Shown here piece after piece: positions 57,176 through 64,000 of a DNA stretch of 64,000 bases. How positions within the stretch are numbered: the first letter of the stretch is position 1; each line of letters opens with the position of its first letter. The position numbers and the translations under genes were made by a program. The notes below the pieces were generated by a model. That model was not told the origin of the DNA and ran no database searches. It saw only the letters and a list, made by a program, of their open reading frames with translations. Origin of the DNA: Akkermansia sp. (GTDB lineage: Bacteria > Verrucomicrobiota > Verrucomicrobiia > Verrucomicrobiales > Akkermansiaceae); contig JAUNER010000006.1 of NCBI GenBank assembly GCA_030525455.1, forward strand, positions 1-64,000. The letters are read 5' to 3'.

Positions 57176-58564
57176 TTACATGTGAATAGCATTCCCCTCA
57201 GATGCTAACATTGATTCATGTATTGCTTCTGAGAGTGTTGGATGAGCAAAAATGGTGGCATGTATGTCTTCGTCTGTCAATTCAGCTTGCAAACTAATCC
57301 CCATGGCGGCAATGAGTTCGGTTGCTTCAGGGCCTACAATGTGAGCTCCTAGTAATTCACCATTTTTAGCACCATATAGTGTTTTCACAAATCCATCTGG
57401 TTCCCCTGCAGCCACCGCTTTACCTATGGCTTGGAATGGGAATTTACCGACTTTATAGTCCACACCGGCTTCTTTCAAAGCACGTTCTGTCTTACCTACA
57501 GATGCCACTTGTGGGTAACAATAGGTACAGCTTGGGAAGAAACCTACCTGCTTAGGACTATAATCTGCATTAAACATCCCCTCTACTGCTTGCACTGCCT
57601 CAAATGTTGCAGTATGGGCCAAAAGCACCCCACCTATAACATCACCGGCGGCATAAACACCGGGCATTGATGTTGCATATCGCTCATTTACTTTTATAAA
57701 TCCTTTGTCAGTCAATTCCATACCAGGATTTGTCGGCACAACAGGCTTCACACCAATGGCTACTAAACAAACATTGGCTTCAATCTCTGATTCTTGACCA
57801 CGACTATTTGTTACCTTTGCTTTTACTAATCCGTCGCAAGTTTCAACAACACTAGCAACTGATGCTCCGGTCATTACCTTTATCCCTTGCTTCTTAAAAG
57901 CTCTTTCCAATGTCTGACATGAATCATCATCTTCATTTGGAAGGATTCTCGGTAATGCTTCTATCAATGTTACCTTAGTGCCAAATGAATTATAAATATA
58001 AGCAAATTCTGTACCTATTGCTCCAGAGCCGATAATAATCATACTATCTGGGCGTTTTTCAAGTACCATGGCTTCACGAGACCCGATAATCGTTGAACCA
58101 TTAAGAGGCAAGCTAGGAACTGTACGAGTGACACAGCCTGTACATATCAAGATGTTTTTCCCTTCTAAGACAGTAACTTCTCCCGCAGCATTTTTTACTT
58201 CTACCTTCCCATCACCTAACAAAGTCGCCTCACCACTTACAGATTCTACCTTGTTTTTCTTAAACAAGAAACCTACCCCTGCGGCTAATCTGTCACTCAC
58301 CTTTCTTGAACGCCCAATGACTTCAGCCCAATCCACACTCACTCCTTCCACAGTCATGCCAAATTCAGAGGCGCGTTCTGTTACTGTTTTATATGCCTCG
58401 GCATTTTTTAACAAAGCTTTCGTTGGTATACACCCCCAGTTCAAACACGTACCCCCTACTCTCTCTTTTTCAACACACACAACGCTTTTTCCTAACTGAG
58501 CAGCACGAATTGCCCCTACATAACCGGCAGGGCCTCCGCCAATCACAATTAAATCGTATTCCAT
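57176..58564 (-). CDS. lpd: Dihydrolipoyl dehydrogenase
   Basis: The E3 flavoenzyme of 2-oxoacid dehydrogenase or glycine-cleavage complexes. The 462 aa have the FAD motif VIGGGPAGYVGAIRAAQLGK (at the start), the redox disulfide GGTCLNWGCIPTK (C40, C45), the NAD motif IIGSGAIGTEFAYIYNSFG, YAAGDVIGGVLLAHTA and the C-terminal His-Glu (FAHPTLSEAIHES). No E1 or E2 genes flank it. Its promoter sits 8 bp before the ATG, so the message is probably leaderless. Confidence 0.96.
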   Translation of the reverse strand: MEYDLIVIGGGPAGYVGAIRAAQLGKSVVCVEKERVGGTCLNWGCIPTKALLKNAEAYKTVTERASEFGMTVEGVSVDWAEVIGRSRKVSDRLAAGVGFLFKKNKVESVSGEATLLGDGKVEVKNAAGEVTVLEGKNILICTGCVTRTVPSLPLNGSTIIGSREAMVLEKRPDSMIIIGSGAIGTEFAYIYNSFGTKVTLIEALPRILPNEDDDSCQTLERAFKKQGIKVMTGASVASVVETCDGLVKAKVTNSRGQESEIEANVCLVAIGVKPVVPTNPGMELTDKGFIKVNERYATSMPGVYAAGDVIGGVLLAHTATFEAVQAVEGMFNADYSPKQVGFFPSCTYCYPQVASVGKTERALKEAGVDYKVGKFPFQAIGKAVAAGEPDGFVKTLYGAKNGELLGAHIVGPEATELIAAMGISLQAELTDEDIHATIFAHPTLSEAIHESMLASEGNAIHM

Positions 58565-58572
58565 ACCCTTAT

Positions 58573-58602
58573 TTTATACCCTCTCTCCCCCTTATATGTA
58601 AA
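58573..58602 (-). promoter_or_regulatory. lpd promoter, leaderless geometry
   Basis: On the minus strand TTTACA, 18 nt, TATAAA, ending 8 nt before the ATG. The predicted +1 lies within about 2 nt of the A of ATG. Confidence 0.65.
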
Positions 58603-58875
58603 GAAGTATAAGCTTCATCGACCATTTTTTTCGTTCATCTATTGCCTCAATAATAATGAAACCTAAGAAAGATTTTTTATAGGATTATAAAACATTATGT
58701 ATTTTTCTCAAAATAGTTTTATTATCAACTTATAAACTTAATGTTACAAAAGAATTACACACAACCCTCTGCATCATCGCTTATTTGCACTGGCATGACA
58801 AGAGAATAATTACTACATATCTCACTGCGAGATTTACAGTTCAGCAACTTTATGCAACAATGACACACAGAGTAT
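58603..58875. other. divergent intergenic region
   Basis: The lpd-to-58876 gap of 311 bp is AT-rich. Besides the lpd promoter I see only weak promoter-like pairs toward the right-hand gene (TTGCAC-16-TAATTA; TTTACA-17-AACAAT). No gene or structured RNA stands out. Confidence 0.45.
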
Positions 58876-60471
58876 ATGAAATGGATTTATCTAGCACTAA
58901 TTTACTTAAGTAGTTCTGTTCTTCAAGCCCAAGAATCAGTACCACAAGGGTTTCAATCATGTGATATTCCTATTAATTCCAAGACCCAGCCGTTAATGAA
59001 CAACAAGCTGGATCAAAGCACTCCTCTCAGCACAGCCAAATCATATCTCAACGTTTTGGCATCCAGTCAATCATGGCAGTATATTTCGCAAAGCCCCTTG
59101 ATTGCAACATCTCCATTTATACTTCCGGCAAAACAAAAAGCTATTTTTTCTCGTATTTCAACCATTCGTAATTTTATTCCAGCCCCTGGTTTAGGACCGG
59201 AGGCTTTTGTTGATGAATCCACGATTCTTGTCAAAGATAATCTGGCCATTGCCTATATCATAACCCCCAGCAAAACAAACCCATATCTATATGCGGCCAC
59301 AGCAGTAGCTCTCGTAAAAAAAGGAGAAAAATGGTATGTTTCTCTCACTCCTGGGAGTTTTGAAAACACATTTTTACCATTTGATGATACCATTCGCCAA
59401 AACGCTGAGCAACTTTCTCAAGAGGGACGAAAAAAAATCTATGCTATTGCAAATAAACACACATTACAAGCTGGAATTAATGCCCTAGAAACTATATCAA
59501 AATATCGAAATGATTATATCAAAAACAAATCTGATGCAGAGATAAAGAAAGAATTTATTCGTTGCGTCAAAGGGAATGACCCGGCCACTATAGCTGCCTT
59601 TATCGTAAAACCTCCCTATTTAGAAAAATCCATCACTAAAACTAATAGACTATCGCCCATTGTCACTGCATTACGCCTACAAGATAAACAACCGGAAAAT
59701 ATCAGCGTAACACAGCCAACCCTACTAAGCTACCTAAATCACCCAAATACCATTATTGTCCCACTTAAGCCTCACTCGGATGATAATTTACCACCTCCGT
59801 CATGGAATAATGTTCACCCTGACAGAAACGAAAAAAGTAGCAATAACGTAGAAAAACACAGCTTCGGTACATTTTCTATATTGCCACCTCGCATGAGTAT
59901 GCCTCCGGAGTATCGTGATGCAGCATTTATCTATCGTTATACCCTAACTAAAATAACAGACCCCTCTGATAATCAACCTGTATTTGGTATGCAAATACAA
60001 ACAAATTTTCGCAGTTGGGACGTCATCAATGATACAAATACAACACAAAGAATCATCTCTGAATTTCATGACTACTATCCGCTCCTCGCTTCTCCCACAG
60101 TTGAAGATTGCTTAAAAAATCTAGGTTCAGCCATTCTCAATGGCGACACTCTTACCGGCATACGCATGCTAAATCCGGACTATTTTCAATCTCCGGAAAA
60201 GTTCCAAAAGGGCATGAAAATGTTAAAAACAGCCTATTCAGCAGTTTCATCAAACAACTATTCCGGTGCCACAAAAAGACTCTTCCCGCAACAATCTAGG
60301 GCTACTTATCACTTCATCAATAAAGATAATGTAAAAGCAACTTTATCATGGAAATTTAACCCCAAAGCCCCCAATTGGACTTCTCGCGTCAACCTTTATT
60401 TTATCAATATCAAAAATAAAGGTTGGCTATTACAAAATGTCGATATGGGTAATTTCTTACCAATTCACTAA
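58876..60471 (+). CDS. hypothetical secreted protein
   Basis: A 531-aa protein with a signal peptide (about 1-19, KWIYLALIYLSSSVLQAQ). Two structurally similar halves seem possible: each has a stretch of helices ending in a DFExxxA-like or LKNLGSAILNGD segment, then a beta-rich portion (KGEKWYVSLTPGSF; KGWLLQNVDMGNF) that looks like NTF2-type or DUF4878-like strands. I do not recognise a family with certainty. It lies between lpd (opposite strand) and hemB (18 bp downstream, same strand), so it may share a transcript with hemB. Confidence 0.75.
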   Translation: MKWIYLALIYLSSSVLQAQESVPQGFQSCDIPINSKTQPLMNNKLDQSTPLSTAKSYLNVLASSQSWQYISQSPLIATSPFILPAKQKAIFSRISTIRNFIPAPGLGPEAFVDESTILVKDNLAIAYIITPSKTNPYLYAATAVALVKKGEKWYVSLTPGSFENTFLPFDDTIRQNAEQLSQEGRKKIYAIANKHTLQAGINALETISKYRNDYIKNKSDAEIKKEFIRCVKGNDPATIAAFIVKPPYLEKSITKTNRLSPIVTALRLQDKQPENISVTQPTLLSYLNHPNTIIVPLKPHSDDNLPPPSWNNVHPDRNEKSSNNVEKHSFGTFSILPPRMSMPPEYRDAAFIYRYTLTKITDPSDNQPVFGMQIQTNFRSWDVINDTNTTQRIISEFHDYYPLLASPTVEDCLKNLGSAILNGDTLTGIRMLNPDYFQSPEKFQKGMKMLKTAYSAVSSNNYSGATKRLFPQQSRATYHFINKDNVKATLSWKFNPKAPNWTSRVNLYFINIKNKGWLLQNVDMGNFLPIH

Positions 60472-60488
60472 TAAACATTTTTATAACA

Positions 60489-61487
60489 ATGATGCACCTC
60501 CCAATCAGACCACGACGTAACCGCAAATCTGCAAACATTAGAGAACTCATTTGCGAAACCTCTATCTCTCCCAAACATCTCATCTATCCGGTTTTCATTC
60601 ATGAGGGCGATGATAATCAGCCAATTTCCTCACTTCCCGGATGCACCAGATGGAGTATTCCCGGATTAGTTGAAGAAGCTAAACGTCTCGTCGATTTAGG
60701 TATTCGTACGATTGATTTATTTCCGGCTATTCCTGATAGCAAAAAAACACCAGATGCTATAGAAGCTCTCAATCCGGAGGGCTTAGTCCCACGAGCTATA
60801 TATGCTCTAAAAGACGCTGTACCTGATTTGACTATCATGACAGATGTGGCTCTAGACCCTTATAATTCAGATGGTCACGATGGCTTAGTTGAATTCCGTG
60901 CCGATGGAACTATGGAAATCCTTAATGACGACACCGTAGAAATTCTTTGTCAACAAGCACTTTGTCATGCCGATGCAGGTGCAGATATTATTTCACCGAG
61001 CGATATGATGGACGGTCGAGTGGCAGCCATCCGTGCCACCCTCGATTCTGAAGCTTTAGATGACGTCTCTATCATGGCTTATACGGCTAAATATGCCAGT
61101 GCCCTCTACGGTCCATTCCGTGGGGCTCTAGAAAGTGCTCCTAAATCAGGTGATAAAAAGACCTACCAAATGGACCCCGCAAATATTCGCGAAGCCATGC
61201 GTGAAGCCCAACTAGACGAAGCAGAGGGGGCAGATATTTTAATGGTCAAACCTGCTTCTATTTACCTTGATGTAATTGCGGCAATGCGAAATCACGTAAC
61301 CCTCCCCATAGCCGCATATCATGTGAGTGGTGAATATCTGATGATTAAGTCTGCCGCCGCTTCCGGATGGTTAAATGAAAAGGCGACAGTATTAGAAACC
61401 CTCACTTCCATTCGTCGTGCCGGAGCAGATATGATTCTTACTTATTATGCACCTCAAGCGGCAGAATGGTTAAATGAGTTAAGGTAA
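60489..61487 (+). CDS. hemB: Porphobilinogen synthase (ALA dehydratase)
   Basis: Joins two 5-aminolevulinate molecules in tetrapyrrole synthesis. The 332 aa carry the Schiff-base lysines in MAYTAKYASALYGPFRG and DILMVKPASIYLDVI. At the metal site the sequence is DVALDPYNSDGHDG, with Asp where zinc-dependent enzymes have the Cys triad (DVCLCEYTSHGHCG type). It is therefore of the Asp-rich, magnesium/potassium-activated type. The haem-requiring HPII catalase in the window fits a haem-making cell. Confidence 0.97.
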   Translation: MMHLPIRPRRNRKSANIRELICETSISPKHLIYPVFIHEGDDNQPISSLPGCTRWSIPGLVEEAKRLVDLGIRTIDLFPAIPDSKKTPDAIEALNPEGLVPRAIYALKDAVPDLTIMTDVALDPYNSDGHDGLVEFRADGTMEILNDDTVEILCQQALCHADAGADIISPSDMMDGRVAAIRATLDSEALDDVSIMAYTAKYASALYGPFRGALESAPKSGDKKTYQMDPANIREAMREAQLDEAEGADILMVKPASIYLDVIAAMRNHVTLPIAAYHVSGEYLMIKSAAASGWLNEKATVLETLTSIRRAGADMILTYYAPQAAEWLNELR

Positions 61488-61537
61488 ATACAGGAGACAC
61501 TTATTCTGTTATCATAATGTTACCTAAAACCAAAACC

Positions 61538-61567
61538 TTTCGCTATACAAACGACAGGAATTATGCT
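61538..61567 (+). promoter_or_regulatory. promoter of the two-component system
   Basis: TTTCGC (61538-61543), 18 nt, TATGCT (61562-61567), then 11 nt to the ATG. The -35 box is weak. Confidence 0.45.
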
Positions 61568-61578
61568 TCTATAAAATT

Positions 61579-62280
61579 ATGATAACAGGTGCATACACGA
61601 TTCTCATCGCCGAAGACGATTCCGGCATTAGAGAAGCTCTACAAGATTCCTTGACTGCAAAAGGCTTCATTGTTTTGTCTGCAGAGGATGGAGCTACCGC
61701 TTTATGGGCTGTACGAGAAAGAAATTTTGACCTTGCTCTACTAGATGTAGCCATGCCCAAAGCTGATGGTTTTCAAGTTCTCAGTTACATCACTAAAGAA
61801 CGCCCTGGCACACCAGTCATTATGCTAACCGCCAGAGGTGAAGAGGATGATAGAATCATGGGCCTTCAATTAGGAGCTGATGACTACATCGTCAAACCAT
61901 TTAGTATTCGCGAACTCATCGCCAGAATCGAGGCTGTGCTTCGTCGTTCTCCGGAACGGGCTCGTCCCATAAATGAAATTTCTCTCCCAGATGCTCAATT
62001 AGATTCTGTCTCTCGACAAATCACATTTAATGATGGAACTACGGATAATCTAACTAAGCGAGAATTTGACTTACTTAGCTACTTAGCTACACACCCCAAC
62101 CGCATTATTACCAGAGATGAACTTTTACGACGCATTTGGAATGTAGACCCTCGCATTACAGAAACTCGCTCGGTAGAAATGACAATTACCCGATTAAGGG
62201 AAAAATTAGGCTCTGCCGCATCTTGTTTAGAAACGCTACGTGCTCAGGGCTACCGCTGGAATCCTCCCATTCCTTCATAA
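61579..62280 (+). CDS. OmpR/PhoB-family response regulator
   Basis: A 233-aa regulator. The receiver domain (1-118) has the acidic pair ED/D12-D14, the phospho-acceptor Asp in LALLDVAMP (D56), Thr in VIMLTARGE and Lys in DYIVKPFS. The winged-helix DNA-binding domain (about 135-233) has NLTKREFDLLSYLATHPNRI and LRAQGYRW. It probably controls a regulon through the kinase encoded next. Target genes are not indicated by the sequence. Confidence 0.96.
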   Translation: MITGAYTILIAEDDSGIREALQDSLTAKGFIVLSAEDGATALWAVRERNFDLALLDVAMPKADGFQVLSYITKERPGTPVIMLTARGEEDDRIMGLQLGADDYIVKPFSIRELIARIEAVLRRSPERARPINEISLPDAQLDSVSRQITFNDGTTDNLTKREFDLLSYLATHPNRIITRDELLRRIWNVDPRITETRSVEMTITRLREKLGSAASCLETLRAQGYRWNPPIPS

Positions 62281-62296
62281 ATTTTCCACACACCAA

Positions 62297-63928
62297 ATGC
62301 ACAAATTTCTTCGCATTTCACTCTTATCTATTAGCCTACTACTAGTTATTAGTATGTTGGCTTGGATTAGTAATGAACTCTACCACCAATCAACACAAAC
62401 TTCTCTAGCTGAAAGAAATATAAAAATTAAAGAACTCGTACAGGAAGCAAGACATCACATCGAACGCTCTCTCTCTGCATTTATTACATTTGAGCAATCT
62501 AGAGGGTATTACGAATATCAAACACAAATCCCTCATAAACGCCCCTATGATCAGCGTCTAGATCCACCACTCCCTCATGAAGTCACTTCAGAATCTCCTC
62601 TTTGTTCCTACCTTCCCTCTCCGGTAAAGGCTTATATTCAAATCACCCCACAGGGGGAAATTTCCGGACCGGCAATTCAGCAAGAGATAATCGATTCTCT
62701 CAATAAATCACCTAATCTTTATAAAGCTCTCAACAATAAAATTAAAACACTTACCTCTCTTCCCTCAAGCGGTGATTTATGGGTCGATTTGGCAAATGAA
62801 ATGCTTCATAAAGGAAGTACGCCTCCTCCGGCAAAACAAGGTGAGCTTACTCGTATCTCCGGTATTAGTTCCTTTGTGCCTGTTACTCATGATAATAAAC
62901 TTTTTATTTTACGCAAACTATACACGAACCGTGGGGATTTCATCCAAGGGGCATTGCTAGATTTAGAACTTCTCTCTATCCCTAAACATATTAAGTCGGC
63001 TCTTCCTTATTGCTATGTAAATACCTATAATTGGTCTACTACAAATAAGTTACCCCATCACGACCCAAATGCACAATTCTTTCATACCGTGCCACTTATC
63101 TTTTTTCCCGGGGATAAAATTAACATTTCCACTTCCTCTAATTCTCAAATACTAAACTGGACTCTACTACTCATTTGGAGTCTTGTTTTATTAGGTTCTG
63201 CCGGACTTATTTGGCTTTTACTCCATTCATTTAGGCTTCAGGAACGTCAAGCTGAGTTTGTATCTGCTGTTACCCATGAGTTACGCACTCCGCTTACTTC
63301 TGTTTCATTATTTGCCGAGTTGTTACTTGAAAACAATGTCCCTGAACAAAAACGCAATAGTTATTACGAAAAAATTCTCTCCGAATGCCATCGTTTAGAG
63401 CATTTAGTTGAAAACGTACTTGCTTATTCTCGACTTCAACGGAAAGCCATACCTCGAGCCAAAGATTTTCTCACTTTACAGGAATTATTTGAACCACTGG
63501 CAGAAAAAATCGAACGCCGTCTTCTAGCTGAAGAAATGAGTTTTTCATGGGTTCTTGCCCCGAATATTCGTATTCTTCCCATTAAAACAGATGCCCTAGC
63601 TGTCGAACAAATCCTTGATAATTTAACAACAAATGCCATTAAGTACGCAAAAGTTCCAAACGCCAAAATCCATCTCACTATTCAGGCAGACACTCGCTTT
63701 ATCCTCATTCGTTTCAGAGATAATGGTCCGGGCATTGAACCAAGCAAAAAAAAGCTTATTTTCAAACCATTCCGCCGCGCCAGCTCAGCTGCCGAAAGCA
63801 AAAAACCTGGTGTTGGTCTTGGTCTTGCATTAGCTAGAGAACAAGCACGTTCTTTAGGGGGCGATTTAAAATTAGAAGCAGCTGGGGTTTCCGGGGCTTG
63901 TTTCTTACTTACGCTTCCTAAAGCTTAG
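62297..63928 (+). CDS. Sensor histidine kinase, partner of the regulator
   Basis: A 543-aa inner-membrane kinase. TM1 is at about 6-28. An extracytoplasmic sensor of about 260 residues has no recognisable domain. TM2 is at about 290-312. There is no HAMP domain; the H-box follows TM2 directly in EFVSAVTHELRTPLTS (phospho-acceptor H327). The ATPase part has the N-box NLTTNAIKYA, G1 DNGPGIE and G2 GVGLGLALA. ATG 62297, 16 bp after the regulator stop, is preferred over a frame overlapping it. Confidence 0.95.
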   Translation: MHKFLRISLLSISLLLVISMLAWISNELYHQSTQTSLAERNIKIKELVQEARHHIERSLSAFITFEQSRGYYEYQTQIPHKRPYDQRLDPPLPHEVTSESPLCSYLPSPVKAYIQITPQGEISGPAIQQEIIDSLNKSPNLYKALNNKIKTLTSLPSSGDLWVDLANEMLHKGSTPPPAKQGELTRISGISSFVPVTHDNKLFILRKLYTNRGDFIQGALLDLELLSIPKHIKSALPYCYVNTYNWSTTNKLPHHDPNAQFFHTVPLIFFPGDKINISTSSNSQILNWTLLLIWSLVLLGSAGLIWLLLHSFRLQERQAEFVSAVTHELRTPLTSVSLFAELLLENNVPEQKRNSYYEKILSECHRLEHLVENVLAYSRLQRKAIPRAKDFLTLQELFEPLAEKIERRLLAEEMSFSWVLAPNIRILPIKTDALAVEQILDNLTTNAIKYAKVPNAKIHLTIQADTRFILIRFRDNGPGIEPSKKKLIFKPFRRASSAAESKKPGVGLGLALAREQARSLGGDLKLEAAGVSGACFLLTLPKA

Positions 63929-64000
63929 TGAATTCAATTCTATTTAAAACTTAGCAAAACCAACTTGATTTTATCATGACCCAAAAGGGCAGAATATCTT

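Noticed and set aside
58800-58875. Strong promoter for the secreted protein at 58876
   Set aside because: Only weak boxes with poor spacing were seen; not supported enough to list as a feature.

Overview
The window looks like a chromosome segment of a Verrucomicrobiota bacterium, possibly a host-associated or Akkermansiaceae-like one. This rests on gene content rather than a marker gene. There is a GldA/GldF/GldG-like ABC operon with a DUF4340 protein, an exosortase with its EpsI-like partner, many secreted coiled-coil, TPR or orphan proteins, an L-fucose pathway and a secreted fucosidase. The DNA is AT-rich by eye and gene-dense on both strands. I see no rRNA, prophage, insertion sequence or CRISPR array.

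Layout. 0-8 kb: ankyrin/DUF4261-like protein, a gene-poor 0.7 kb stretch, then pheA, a secreted GH29 alpha-L-fucosidase and ligA. 8-17.5 kb: ABC operon with DUF4340, Nif3-like protein, RluD-type pseudouridine synthase, sugar nucleotidyltransferase, phosphodiester glycosidase and an orphan Phd/YefM-like protein. 17.6-29.7 kb: mostly minus-strand metabolism (putA, KH/R3H protein, HlyD-type adaptor, YbjN-like protein, purB, pepT) around a plus-strand HPII-type catalase. 29.8-34 kb: two secreted structural-type proteins. 34-38.7 kb: a TPL-like beta-eliminating lyase, a secreted coiled-coil protein, rplY and prs, with a strongly structured spacer between prs and rplY. 38.8-49.5 kb: exosortase and EpsI, a degenerate M28-type lipoprotein, EboE, tRNA-Asp, YqgE, YggS, a dynamin-like GTPase, a polysaccharide deacetylase, ThiS and an atypical MutL. 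49.7-56.4 kb: fucP-fucI-fucK-fucA, a DUF3472 secreted protein, a micro-membrane protein and tRNA-Arg. 56.6-64 kb: coaD, lpd, a secreted orphan, hemB and a two-component system.

How the genes work together. The secreted fucosidase would release L-fucose. FucP would import it, and FucI, FucK and FucA would convert it to DHAP and lactaldehyde. PutA and the TPL-like lyase point to amino-acid fermentation or oxidation.

The most distinctive signals are not single genes. (1) Almost no start codon has a Shine-Dalgarno sequence, and several sigma70-like promoters lie so close to the ATG that the mRNA would be leaderless or have a leader of about 5-10 nt. (2) There is a structured element between prs and rplY. 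(3) The 'tryptophanase' carries tyrosine phenol-lyase specificity residues but lacks the conserved PLP-contacting arginine. (4) MutL has lost its endonuclease motifs. (5) Two secreted hydrolase-like proteins appear catalytically dead. No large, clearly new multi-gene system is evident.
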